DNA of 64,000 nt from positions 1,860,001-1,924,000 of the forward strand of contig OX596338.1 in assembly GCA_951394405.1 (NCBI GenBank), written 5' to 3'. Position numbers and translations under genes: made by a program. Under the pieces are notes generated by a model that made no database searches, was not told the DNA's origin, and saw only the letters and a program-made list of their open reading frames with translations. Source of the stretch: Coprinellus micaceus (lineage: Eukaryota > Basidiomycota > Agaricomycetes > Agaricales > Psathyrellaceae). Shown in pieces: positions 10,497 through 22,994 of this stretch (its first letter is position 1; each line of letters opens with the position of its first letter).

Positions 10497-13400
10497 ATGA
10501 AACTGCCATGGTCTCTCTCGTCGCTCCTCCTCCTCGCAACTCTCGCATCCTCATCTCCATATCGTGACGACCTCGTGGGCTACAACCTCAACGTCGTCAA
10601 GGATGCCCAGTCCCCTCTCCAATATGATAGCGAGCGTCCAAACACAACTTACACCCCGTCGCCCCAAAATTGGCGGGCGTTGCCCACGTATACCATCCTC
10701 ATGGACAAGTTCGCCGACGGTGACCCCTCCAACAACGATTTCTTCAAGTCTCCTTACGAGTGGGATTGGCGGGAGACGCAGCTCCGTACAGGTGGCGATC
10801 TCAAGGGGCTCGAGTCCAAGCTCGACTACCTGGAAGGAATGGGCGTCAAGGTCGTCTTCATGTCGGGAACCCCCTTCCTGAACATGCTCTGGCAGGCCGA
10901 CAGTAAGTGCCAGCTCCACCCTCTGACAGCAGAGCAGGTTCGCTGATCCTTCTTCTCCAGGTTACTCTCCCCTCGACTTCAGTGTCCTCGACCCTCATTG
11001 GGGCAACATCGACGACTGGCGCCATCTCATCGACGCGATCCATGCCCGCGGCATGTATTTCATGGCCGATTTCACGGTGGGCACCATGTCCGATCTGATT
11101 GGTTTCGAAGGGTACGTTGTATGATTGCACCGCTCCCGTAACCCCAATTTACCTTGCCTATCAGACACCTAAACAAGAGTACCGACTTTAACCTCAACGA
11201 GTACGACGCCCTCTACAAGCACCCAAACTATGTCCCTTGGGGTTTCAACGAGTATGCCGACTTCAAGGTGCGATCACCCCCACCTCCTTTTTTCTGTGCA
11301 TCCTTACTCATTTTGCCCCTTACAGATCGTCAATGAGCGTAACAAGTCTTGCGAGATGCCCAACTTCTGGATGGATGACGGCACCATCGTCAAGGTCGAG
11401 ACTAATGGTTGCTACAAATCCGACTTTGACCAGTATGGCGATATGGAAGCCTTCGGTGTTCATGCAGACTGGAAGCGACAGCTTTCCAAGTTCGCATCCG
11501 TGCAAGATCGTCTTCGTGAATGGCGCCCTGATGTCATGGAAAGAATCCAAGTCTTCTCATGCCTGGCGATCAAAGCCTTGGACATTGATGCCATTCGTAT
11601 CGACAAAGCCCTGCAGGTCACAGTTGATGGCATGACTGCTTGGGCGGTTCACACACGGGCATGCGCAGCAGCACTGGGCAAGACCAATTTCTTTATCCCT
11701 GGTGAAGTCACGGGTGGAAACACGTTTGGCGCCCTCTACATGTGAGTCTCGGCTTTCCCGGCGAATAGAATTCACACTCATAACTATTCATCTGTTCTAG
11801 GGGCCGGGGTCGTACTCCGACTCAGAAGCCAGGAGGCTTCCTGGCGGCAGCCAACCTTAGCGCATCTGACGATCAATACTTCCTCCGCGAGCGTGGGCAG
11901 AACGGCTTGGACTCAGTCGCCTTCCATTATTCCATCTACCGCGCCATCGGCCGCATCCTTGGCATGGATGGAAATCTGCAAGTCGCCTACGATTCCGGCC
12001 CCAACCTCGTCGACGCTTGGAACGAGATCTTCGTCACCAATGATATGCTCAACCCCAGAACCGGCGAGGTCGACCCTAGACACATGTACGGGACGAGTAA
12101 CTTTGATATTTTCCGCTGGCAGAGCTTGGAAAACGGCACACAGAGGACGGCTGTCGGTACCTTCATCAATTCACTTATTATGCCCGGCATCCCCTTGGTG
12201 AGTACCTTTTTAGGTATTGATTTGCTGCTCGCTAAACGCCGTGTTGCAGTTGTACTACGGCGAAGAACAGAACTTCTATCTCTTCGACAACGGCGCTTCC
12301 AATTATCTATACGGGTACGATCTTCGCTCCTTCGGTATCAGTAACGGTTCCGCTCACGATGGGGGTTTTTTGCAGGCGTCAGGCCATGTTCAGCAACACC
12401 GCCTGGAAGAGGCATGGATGCTACAGACTGGGTTCCGAACAGTACTTCAACATGCCTCTTACGAAGTCCCTTCTTGGTTGCCAAGATGACTGGAACACCC
12501 TCGATCACTTCGACCCTACCGCCAACACTCGCCGAATCTTCCGCCGGTTCTTCCAACTGCGAGACACGTATGGTGTGTTGCAAGATGGCTTCGGTTTACG
12601 GGAATTGCGCAAATGGACGTACGAGATCAAGCGCCCGGGATCCAACAATACCGCCACGGAAATGGGTGCCTGGTCCTTCGTCCGTGAGGAGCTCACTGGC
12701 TACCAGAACGTCTCTGGTAGTGATCAAGGGCCCGTTATGCTCATGTTCACCAACGAGAACCATACCACCTCGTACACGTTCTCTTGCAAGGGCTCCGACA
12801 GTATCGTCACCCCTTTCAGAGCGGTCCCCATTCGCAACCTCTTCTCTCCTTACGAAACTATCGAAACGCAAGCGTCGGGCGAAGCCATTCCTGGTCAAGC
12901 GACTCCCGCCAATTTTGGTTGCATACCTTCCCTTACCCTCGAGCCCTATGCATTCAAGGCGTTCGTACCTGCGACACGTTGGGTTGGTCCCATCCCCGCC
13001 ATCACCAAGTTTAGTCCTGGCCACGATCATCGTATCAATTCTGACTCGGGCAACAACGTGGATATCTCTCTCGAGTTCAACATGGCCATGTCTTGCGACA
13101 GTGTCACCAACAGTATCACCTTCGAAGTGTCCTCGAACACGAAGACGACCCCGACGATCGGCACCGCCAGATGCGCCAACGTGACGAATCCTGATCCCAA
13201 CATCATCCCTGGTGGAGACGTCTCCGCGTGGTCATGGTCGGCCACACTTCAGAACGTACCCGACGGTATCACTCGCCTCACCGTGACACGGCCGACCACC
13301 ACCAGTGGGCGGGACAACACCGCTGCCGTCGATCACTTCCTTTTGCGCAAGGGCAAGTCGGACAATGTGATGGTTTTCCCTGACGCAGACTACGACACAG

Positions 13401-16400
13401 CCGCGCTGTCTGAATCTAACAATGTCTTCACGTTCACCCACAAGGCACTCGGCGCGGATATGTTCAGGTACACTGGCGACTATGGCTCAACGTGGACCGA
13501 CTGGAAGACCTATGAGGACACCACAACCATCGATGGAAACGTTTTAGAGGACAAGAAGAACGTGTGGAAGGGCGCTCACGTTATCATGCAATGTTCGTCA
13601 TTGTCCTTTTCTTCTCGCTCTAATACTTGCTCACCGTCGACTATTTGTTGCAGACTGGAGCAAGAATGCCGCTTCTGCCAACACTGTCGTTCATTCGGAT
13701 GCCAAGTATAGCGGTTCTCCTCGTCGTGTTCCTCAGTTCATGATTCGTGGCCCATTCAACAACTGGGGCTTTGACAAGGGTATCAACTTCATGATGGAGC
13801 TGAACGACCAAGACGCCTGGGAGCTGGACATCATGGCTTCCTGGCCAACTTACATGCAGCTGAACGTCTTCTCATTCAACGACTACTTCTACGGCGACGC
13901 CGACGGTGACGGTGTCCTCGACCGGCTCCCCCCCAATACTGTCGCACCCAACTATGTCAACGTTTCCGCCCCTCCCTACCCTCACCTCTCTTGGCGCCTC
14001 CTCATTGACGATTCTACCATGACTTGGTCCTTGAAGCCCAGAGGCCACGCGATTGTCGGCGCCATCATCTACGCCCTCCTCCTTTCCATCCCCCTCATCA
14101 CTGGCACGCTCGCCGTCCTGATCTTCATGTGGACGTTCTACGGCATCAAGTACAACAAGTATGGTGTCAAAAACAAGTCGAACACCAGCTACTTCCCCAT
14201 CCTTGGCGCCCTCGGCAAGTCGACCCACGATCTGAATGAGACCCCAGTCAAGGAGAAGTTGTTTGGCAGCAAGGGTCCTGCGCAGCTCATTGGCTGGCCC
14301 GAAGTCAAGGATAAACGCCGAAAGGTCCTCATCGCGACCCTCGAGTACGAGATCATTGACTGGAAGCTCAAGGTCAAGATTGGTGGTCTTGGTGTCATGT
14401 CCAGTTTGATGGGTAAGGCCATGTCGGACGTCGACCTGATCTGGGTCGTCCCCAAGGTCAAGGATTTGGAATACCCCGCCGGTGACCCTTGCGATCCCAT
14501 AGAAGTCATCATCTTCGGCGAGCCATACCTGATCGAAGTCGAGACCCACGTATTGGACAACATCACCTACGTTATCCTTGACAGTCCCGTCTTCCGCGCA
14601 CAAACCAAGGCCGATCCATACCCTGCTCGCATGGACGACCTGAGCTCCGCCATCTTCTACTCGACCTGGAATCAAGCCATCGCTGCCACCATCCGTCGCA
14701 ATCCCGACATCGATATCTACCACATTAACGATTACCACGGTGCTCTTGCTCCCATCTACCTGCTTCCCAAGGTCATGCCCACGTGTCTCTCCCTCCACAA
14801 TGCCGAATTCCAGGGTCTCTGGCCACTCAGGACCAAGGAAGAGATGAAGGAGGTCTGCTCTGCGTTCAACATCAGCAAGGAGCACTGCACCAAGTACGTT
14901 CAGTTCGGCAACACATTCAACTTGCTCCACGCCTCCGCGTCCTTCATCAGTAACCACCAGAAGAGTATCGGTGTCGCTGGTGTGTCGGACAAGTATGGTA
15001 AACGTTCTTGGGCTCGTTACCCCGCTCTGTGGACCTTGAAGCATGTCGACTCGCTACCCAACCCCGACCCTACGGATATTGCGGCTTTGGACGAGACCCC
15101 GATCAAGTCGAAGAACGTTCAGATTGACCAGGCTGCCGAGGCTCAGCGTCCCGAGCACAAGCGCCAGGCGCAGGAGTGGGCTGGTATCAAGCAGGACCCC
15201 AACGCCGATCTCTTCGTGTTCGTCGGCCGTTGGTCTAAGCAGAAGGGTGTCGACCTCATCGCCGATGTCCTACCGTCGGTGTAAGTCTTTGTTTCCCGAG
15301 TGCCGCTCTCGTACTGACTTCACCCCCCCTCTTAGTTTGGACAAGTACCCCAGTTTGCAGCTCATCGCCGTTGGCCCCGTCATCGACCTGTACGGTCGCT
15401 TCGCGGCTGAGAAGCTCGCACGTCTGATGGAAATGTACCCCGACCGTGTCTATTCCAAGCCCGAGTTCACTGCCCTCCCACCTTACCTATTCAGCGGTGC
15501 TGATTTCGCCCTCATCCCCTCCCGCGATGAGCCGTTCGGTTTGGTTGCCGTCGAGTTTGGTCGCAAGGGTGCTCTTGGTGTCGGTTCTCGTCTCGGTGGT
15601 TTGGGTCTCATGCCTGGTTGGGTACGTCCATCCTCATTCTGTCTTTCATCTGCACCTTGCTAACCCACCTTGTTATGAAGTGGTTCCCTGTCGAATCGAG
15701 TGCTACAAACCACATGCTTTCCCAGCTGCGCAAGACCATCAAGCTAGCCATGAAGTCTACCGAGGAAGAGCGCGCCCTTCTTCGTGCTCGATCCGCTCTC
15801 CAACGTTTCCCCGTCGTCGAATGGCGCCAGCGTATGGAAGACTTCCACAAGCGCAGTATTGGCACTAGTCGAAAGCTTGCCGGCGCCAACGCTTGGAGAC
15901 CGGGTGATGGAGATACCTCTGCTCCTCGCCCTGTTGCCGACCATGATGATTGGGATCCCGTTCACATGCCTCAGCCCCAGCAGCCCGAATGGGGAGACGC
16001 GTCCAGTATTCGCAGCTTCAACGATGGCCCTCACACCCCTGGTTCCCCTGCAGCATGGAGTCGCGATGACTTGACCCCGGGAAGTGCACAGGAATTCGGT
16101 GCCGGTGGCAACGGCTACTTCGACAGGAGCCAGAGAGGCAGTGTGGCGACGACAACGAACGGAGAAGGGTTTGACAACTTCTTGGAGAGAGCGAACAAGA
16201 CTATTGGACGAGATCAGCGTCATGCACCCGATCCATTCTTGGAAGGCGGCCTGATGCCCAGCCGTCCTTTCGGTGCTCACTCTCGTGTCTCCTCTGTCGA
16301 GTCGATCACCTCGATTGTCGATGAAAAGTCCAACTCCCCGCTCAATAAGGCCATCGCTTCCTTCACGGATTCGGACGGCGGTGTCTCTGCGGAGTTCGTC

Positions 16401-18256
16401 CAACGGCTACAGAACCTCAACTCGAAGAACTCCGAGACCGAACTGTCCATCGAGAAGTTCTTGGTCAAGAGCGAAGAGACTTTCTTCGGAAAGGTCAAGA
16501 AGGAGAAGTTGGCTTCCAGCGCAGCTAGCATTCGGTCCAGCGCCCGCGACTCGGTTTGGGGTACACCCAGTGCATCCCTGTATTCCCGGCCTGATTGTGA
16601 GTTCCGAAGCTCGTCGTATGTTCACTCCCTTGTCCTAACTTAAACATTAGCTCCCAACGTCCACGGCGGATTCGACCCTGCTTACGATGGCTCCATTCAC
16701 GATGCAGGCCCGCCTGAATCTGTCCCTATGACCCGATTGCAGATCGCCATGTCTCGCGAACTCGCAGGATGGCCCTTGTACACCATCGTCATCGCGCTTG
16801 GTCAAATGCTCAGCGCAACCAGTTTCCAGATCACTCTCCTCTCTGGTCGCAACTGGTCTGATGACGTCCAATTATACATCCTCGGTGCCGTCTTCTTTGC
16901 CGCCTCCGCTGTCTGGTACCCACTGTTCAGGTTGAAGCCATCGGTATACGTCCTATCAGCACCATGGGTCTTCTTCGGCCTCGCCTTCTTCCTCATCGGT
17001 CTACCAACCATTCACGAGGCATTGCACCCCGCTCACAAGATCTTGTCAAACGTTGCAACTTGGTGTTATGCTGTCGCATCAGCTGCTGGCTTCTTGTTCT
17101 TCGGTCTCAACTTTGGTGAAGAAGCTGTAGGTCTAGGCTACTGTTTAGTTGATCAACTACTTACTGACTTGGTTTTATAGGGCGCCGCCACCGAAGTGTG
17201 GACACTACGTGCCTGCATCGTACAGGGATCCCAACAAATCTGGGTCGCTGCGCTTTGGTATTGGGGCAACTCGTTGAACGGACGCCCGGATGGATATGTT
17301 CCTCCTTGGTACATCCTACTCGCCGTGTGGCCCCTCGCCGTCATGAGCTTCATTTTTGCATACCTCATGCTCTACGGCCTTCCCGAGTACTACCGCCAGG
17401 CGCCGCCCAAGGTTCCTCACTTCCTGAAGACCTTGTTCCGCCGAAAGCTCGTCATTTGGTTTTTGATTTCGGAGATATTGCGAGACTACTGGTTGAGTTC
17501 AGTGAGTGGCATTCAAGGTTATCTGTAGAAATCTCGACTGATGGAACTCGTAGCCCTATGGTCGTAACTGGAGCTTCCTCTGGAATGTCCCCATTCCCAA
17601 ATGGCAGATCCTCATCTTTATCATTGTCTTCTTCATCTTTGTCTGGGGCGCCATTCTCTTCATCTTGACATACTTCAGTAAGACCCATACATGGCTGCTT
17701 CCCGTGTTCGCAGTGGGTTTGGGAGCTCCTCGATGGGCACAGATGCTTTGGGGTACCTCGTCACTCGGCACGTATGTTCCATGGGCAGGTCCCGGTGGTC
17801 CATATCTCAGCATCTCGCTCTGGCTCTGGCTCGGCGTCCTCGACGCTGTACAGGGTGTTGGTCTTGGCATGATTCTCCTTCAGGTTCGTCTTCTGCATTC
17901 CTTCGTGTCTTGGGAGATGCTCATTCATAAACAGACACTCTCTCGTCTGCACGTCTGCGCGACGCTGGCTTTCTCGCAACTCCTTGGCTCCGTGGTCGTA
18001 ATCATTGCCCGAGCTACCGCTCCCAACAAGCAGGGCCCCGGAACTGTGTTCCCTGACGCTGCCAAATGGGACCCCAACGAAGGTCTCAGCGGAAGTCCCA
18101 TTTCATTCCCTCTATTTTGGGTTGCTCTCGTATGCCAACTCATCATCGTCGCCGGTTACTTCTGGTTCTATCGCAAGGAGCAACTTTGTACGTCCCCTTG
18201 GCTTTTTCGATTGCACCGCTTGTCTGACGCCCATTCTCTTTTCAGCTCGACCATAA
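10497..18256 (+). CDS. AGS1: Alpha-1,3-glucan synthase (AGS/Mok1 type)
   Basis: This is a large plasma-membrane enzyme making cell-wall alpha-1,3-glucan. A signal peptide ([19 protein letters not shown]) leads into an extracellular GH13 amylase-like domain. The GH13 part includes the nucleophile block DAIRIDKAL, the acid/base block FIPGEVTGG and GIPLVLYYGEE. A membrane segment near 14040-14130 precedes an intracellular GT5 glycogen-synthase-like domain with [31 protein letters not shown] and [14 protein letters not shown]. After a Ser-rich linker, a multi-pass C-terminal region (about 16750-18190) should form the export channel. At least 13 introns are present. The last, 18188-18245, gives the ending EQLSRP; without it the frame would stop at 18279. 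Length (about 2,400 residues) and domain order match fungal AGS. The nearby beta-1,3-glucan synthase is a second wall synthase. Confidence 0.95.
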
Positions 18257-18681
18257 TCTTTTACCCCTGCTGCGTCTAAAAACTCTATGCATCTCTAATC
18301 ACACAACAAGGACACTTTACGTATCATTTGGGTTATCGCGATATACGATTCAGATGTGATTCACGACGGACCTCTACACGCCTAAAAAATCTAGATAATT
18401 TGGCTCTTACCGGCTACTGTTTACTCACATCATCACCTGCCACTCATTTAGAATATATCTTTAATATAGGAGTATACCACGGAGTACCTCTTGCAATGAA
18501 AAGCTTGCTTATTGGACCTTTTCACGGGGCAAACAACTGCACGACCGGAACAAGGAGGAAAAGGGGCAGCATGCTCACCCATTTAAGGAAAGTCACTCGC
18601 ACAATCGACGAACCCTCCACGTGCTCGCCAAACGTCGGGCGCTTACACCAGACCTCATTCCTACCACCCGCACTTTCCGTC
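18257..18681. other. Intergenic, 3' of AGS and upstream of NSRP1-like gene
   Basis: This stretch is AT-richer than its surroundings (for example around 18440-18475) and has no recognisable gene. An open frame from 18328 runs into the NSRP1-like gene but its translation before 18682 shows no conservation. Confidence 0.5.
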
Positions 18682-19909
18682 ATGAAGCTCTCGTTTTCCC
18701 TCAAGAAAAAGGCAGAGGCTCCCAAACACTCAGCGTCAGTACCCAAGCCTGCCTTGTTCAGCGATGCAGACACAGAAGAGGCTGTAGTGGCCCCAGTGTC
18801 CACGGCCTACAACGCCGAGGCATCTAAGGCCATGCAAAAGCGGATAGAAGCTGAGAAGCAGGTAGACTCTACAGTATATGAGTACGATGAAGTATGGGAC
18901 AGGATGCAACTGGCGAAGCAGAAACAGAAAGAGGTCAAGGGAATAGAGTCCTTGGAGCGGAAGGTAAGTGAGTCTTTTTGTCTTCTCTCAGTGCGTTATC
19001 TATACTAACGTGCTGAACAGCCGAAGTACATTAACAACCTACTCAACGCCGCCGCTACCAGGAAATTGGATCATCTGAGAGCTGAGGAGAAGATGATGCA
19101 GCGGGAACGCGAGAAGGAGGGAGATGAGTTTAAGGACAAGGAGACATTTGTAACTGCAGGTTACCAGGAGCAATTGGAGCAGATGCGAAAAGCCGAAGAG
19201 GAAGAAAAGCAGAGAGAAGGTACGTTATCTGTTGAATAGTCTCTGGGTATGCTTTTTTGATACCAGTCCACCTGAAGAACTGGAGAAGAAGAATCGAGGC
19301 GTCACGACAGGAATGACTCACTTCTACAAAAGGCTGTTAGAAGAGTCTGAACAGCAGCACGAGACCACTGTTGCAGCGGCTGAGAAGCGCGTATATGGCC
19401 CCCAAGCAGAAAACCCATCTAATCTCACGATTACCAAACCCCCAGACTTCACCCCGACGTCGGATATGGAGTTGGCTCGGATAGCGAGAGAGCAGGGGAA
19501 GGAAGTCGAGGTCAATGACGACGGCCAAATTGTGGACAAGCGCGAATTATTGTCTGCGGGTCTCAACCTGGCGCAACCCAACACCCGACACTTTGCTTTG
19601 AAGAAGGCGTTAGAGGCCCAAAAGCAGCAGAATGAGGAAGGTGACGTTCAGGCTCACAGGGCAGTTGGGACCGCGGCAAGCCGGAAGGAGATCAACGACA
19701 GGAGAATGCGAGAAGTCCAGATACAGATGGAAGAGGAGGAGCGGCGGGTGGCAGAGAAGAAACGGGTGGAAGAGGCGGAGAGGATACAGCGGACAGTCCA
19801 GAAACGCAATACCACGAACGACGTGCAGAGCGCAAAAGAGCGATATCTTGCTCGCAAGAGAGCGAAGCTAGAGCAGGCCCAAACAGAGGCAAGTCCGATG
19901 GAATCTTAG
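18682..19909 (+). CDS. Nuclear speckle splicing regulatory protein 1-like (CCDC55/DUF2040)
   Basis: Related to NSRP1/CCDC55, a nuclear coiled-coil protein linked to alternative splicing. Three exons join in phase: 18682-18963, 19021-19219 and 19278-19909, giving 370 residues. The family core is seen in the N-terminal half: VYEYDEVWDRMQ, then PKYINNLLNAA, a charged coiled coil, FVTAGYQEQLEQM and GMTHFYKRLLEE. The C-terminal half is Glu/Arg/Lys-rich coiled coil (MEEEERRVAEKKR) ending in a basic patch (YLARKRAKLEQ). The second intron uses the acceptor at 19277, which restores the REELEKK reading. The start is the first ATG before MKLSFSLKKK, which suits the family's N-terminus. Confidence 0.85.
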
Positions 19910-20056
19910 AGGAGCGTCCAACATGGACAACGTTATCCCCGCCGTTTTTATTGGAGAGTGGTCAGATATGTGTATATTGGCGTTGTAATGTAATTAAGCA
20001 GAACATATCGTTACAATCGTACTGCAAAGAGGATCGGCCCCATGACCACGAGCCAA

Positions 20057-21297
20057 TCATCGCGGCTCCCGGCTTTTCGTGCAATCCTGTTTTTTCGTGC
20101 AACCCTGAGGAATCCTAGGCCGTATTCGGGCAACCATGTCATCGAAACCAGCGAGAACGTCTTTGGCTCGAGGTCGACTTTTAGGGCACGGGTTCATCAT
20201 AGAGGCGGAGAGCTGGACCAGTTCTGGTATGTCGTGTTCGAGAATCTGTCCATGAAGATTAGAACGGCACTACGGGAAGCATTGGATGGGTTATCTCACC
20301 AAGCATATTCTTCTAATTAGAGCGCCCAATGCCCAAACGTCGACCTGGAATGGATCGCAGCAGCTCCCATTGTCGCATTCTGGGGGAACTTCGGTTGCGT
20401 GATGCCCAAATATTCTGGGGTTCTGAATGCCATCGAAGCTTCTGCTCAGCTCGAAGTCGATATAAGAGTAGTGACCTTGGAAGTCTGTGACAAGGTTACG
20501 GAGCGAAATGTCGAGGTGTGCTATGTGATTGCGATGCATGAAGACAGTGTGCTGTATATCCATTGTCAGCAAGGAGCCAAAAGCAAATACATGGTGTGTG
20601 TACCTCGATCCACTGCCTTACGGCCTCGAGGAACAGAATTAAACAGCAGGGGCCCCCCGAGGCTGGGATAAGCTGCGATGACCACTCTTCCATTACGATG
20701 AAGGCGACCTGGTCTTCTGCGCACTCGAAGAGGTCCAGTATCGCTGCACGGGCGTTCAGTGTCCAGTCAGGGCAAAGGGGACCGATACAGCGGCACTCAC
20801 GGATTGTATGATTCATCGGATCGTCGCATAGAGGCGGGGAAGAGAGCAGCCGTACTATCTCGTACTCTCTGCTGTATGCATGGACTGCTTTCGCTACGAA
20901 CTTCTTTCCGTCGGATGCTTTCAAACCTCGAAACAGGTTATCAGGCTAAGAATTGCCTTGATGAGTATGATATGCCCATATGAGTCAAGAGCCGATTTAC
21001 CAGGCCTGCGTCAGGGCACAGCTCGTTGTCGTTCGAAGACCCCTCCTCGCTACATAGTATCGACGATATTGAGTCGTGGAAGAATACGTCTGGTGATAAT
21101 TCCTCGACCCGACGATAGTACGCTCTGGCGTCCCTGACGGTATCCAGATGGTAGCCCCGTTCCTCGAAGAGGCAACGGTACTTGGGCCAGTAGGGTTTGA
21201 TACGAGTGTTGACGTCTTCATCCTCGAAGGAGCAGTCAGAACAGCCAGAAGAGTACTCGCAGCTTTCTGAGTCCGTCTCCCATGCGGAGAACCCCAT
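20057..21297 (-). CDS. Atypical protein kinase-like protein
   Basis: This is a small kinase-fold protein of a type common in basidiomycetes. Four exons join in phase on the minus strand (21297-21001, 20945-20604, 20551-20300, 20245-20057), giving 359 residues. The N-terminal 100 residues are acidic and Cys/Ser-rich, with no known domain. The kinase part has the ATP-site lysine (KKFVAKAV), a possible helix-C glutamate (SREYEIVRLL) and an EVPPEC block in the place of APE. The catalytic loop reads HLDISLRN, keeping Asp and Asn but replacing the HRD arginine and the following lysine, and the DFG motif reads IDFELS. Part of the N-lobe, including a clear glycine loop, is missing. Activity is uncertain and the substrate is unknown. 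Confidence 0.7.
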
Positions 21298-22013
21298 TGT
21301 CGAGAATTTGGATGAGAGGGAAGGGAGGGAGGAGGAGAGCCGGATGACGGAAGGCATCCTGTGGGTAACGTGGATTGTTTTATGTGTGTCAAGACGTGAA
21401 CGACAAACGGAATGAGGTGGCAAAGGTTCCCGTACAAAAGGAGAATCACGGTATCAAGAGATTATGAGACGAGGGTATGCCCGTGTAGCAAGGATGGCGG
21501 TTACGGAGAACTGTGAGGAAGGATGACCATAGCGGGTAGAAAACATGGTTGGTTTGGCCCCATTGGTAAGGACTTCATGCCGCTAGAAATGATTCGGATG
21601 AACCCTCCATGAGTGTAATTCTGAAAGATCTTCCCGATACAGTAACCCCGGTGTCGTTGGAACCTCGCATGGAATACGGCCTGGTTCTCATCCAATTCGA
21701 CCTTGTGCACAAACCAGCTGTGAAAGTGTCAATATTTAGTAACCGGAACTGCAGCACGTCGAGAAATACGACATTTCGAAGCTGAAGAGACCCGGAGAAC
21801 TGATACCCAAGGCTGTAGCGAGGTGGTTGTGGTGGGAGAAGGAGCAGGAGAGTGTGTACCTGGACCCCGTTTATGGTAATTTCTGCTTGTGATTGCTGCA
21901 CGTGAGTGCAACGCCCCCAGCTTCCGTGCGAACTTGAATACCATTTCCTGCATCCTCACCGTCAGTATCTCTATTCCCCTCTATCTCTCGTCACATTCCA
22001 GCCTCGGCTCAAC
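21298..22013. other. Divergent intergenic region between kinase and RRM gene
   Basis: This should contain the promoters of both flanking genes. Minus-strand open frames between 21501 and 21959 could be a small spliced gene, but I cannot tie them to a family or find a convincing splice pattern, so no gene is called. Confidence 0.4.
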
Positions 22014-22705
22014 ATGGAGGAGGGCACAAAATCAAAACGGACCGTGTATGTCGGTAACCTACACGAGGACGCGGACGAGGCCTTCTTGTACGACACATTC
22101 TCGACCTTCGGTGTGTGGCTATTCACATCTGGGCGCCTAGTCCCCCTCATCCCGTTGCCCATCCGCCCAGGTGATATCATTGAGGTAGTTCTACCACCAC
22201 CTGCAAATGCAAACCAGCAGTTCCAATCGAGCAACCGTCTGTGATTTCCCTCAAGACCACCCCCTCGATTCTGATACAGTTCTTCCAGAGGGTAAACATC
22301 GGGGATTCGCTTTCGTGACCTATGGCGCTTCAAGCGACGCGCAAGATGCGATCGACAACATGGATCTCAATGAATTGAAGGGGCGCGTCGTGAAAGTAAA
22401 TTTGGCCAAACCCATGAAGGGTCTGCTGAGTGCACCAGTCCAGAACCGAGCCAGTGCGTGCACATTTCATATAGGTAGTGATGAAGACGCAATCCCTAAT
22501 CCTATTTCTTATAGTTTGGGAATCAGAAGAGTGGTTACAGGAGCATGTCAAGCCATTGGCGGAGAGCGGAGGTAAGCCCACGCCGCCTGTGCTTCGAGAG
22601 ATCCGAAACTAATATAGGGTGCTACTCACAGGCGTTCAGGGACGACGTTCCGGGCAAGACGCTCCAAATTCCCCTGAAAATAATGACGACGCTATGGAGG
22701 AGTGA
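22014..22705 (+). CDS. RRM-domain protein related to the cyclophilin-33 (PPIE) RRM
   Basis: A 155-residue RNA-binding protein from five exons in phase: 22014-22110, 22171-22236, 22280-22453, 22515-22571 and 22632-22705. A single RRM covers about residues 9-90, with RNP2 TVYVGNL and RNP1 [10 protein letters not shown]. The wording of the RRM ([32 protein letters not shown]) matches the N-terminal RRM of cyclophilin 33/PPIE, which associates with spliceosomes. The peptidyl-prolyl isomerase domain that follows in animals is absent. Instead there is a short tail with EEWLQEH and an acidic C-terminus. It is probably a spliceosome-associated RNA-binding protein, inferred from family only. Confidence 0.85.
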
Positions 22706-22994
22706 AAAGGGACCCCCTTCGAAAGCACCGCAATCAAGAAGTATAGAGTCGCAAGAATTCGACCACGATCCGACAGTGATCATGAGAAAACCGCACGGTG
22801 TATCTATTCTGATGACTTCGTCTCTGAACGGGCGGGGTGGTGCTTCTCTCGCCGATGAATAGTGAATGCGATCGTCGGATGGGCAGGAAGCGGAGGTTAA
22901 CTGGATGGGTGTACCTTATAGCCGTCAATTAGGCGAAGACAGCCACAAGACAGGGAACTTACCGGCACCCCAGGATTCTGTATATAATCTATAC

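Noticed and set aside
13872..15044. 390-residue open frame on the minus strand
   Set aside because: It lies antisense to the GT5 region of the alpha-glucan synthase and has no family resemblance. Long antisense frames are expected opposite GC-rich coding sequence.
21501..21959. Small gene on the minus strand between kinase and RRM genes
   Set aside because: The open frames do not join convincingly and resemble no known family. They are more likely promoter or 5' untranslated sequence.
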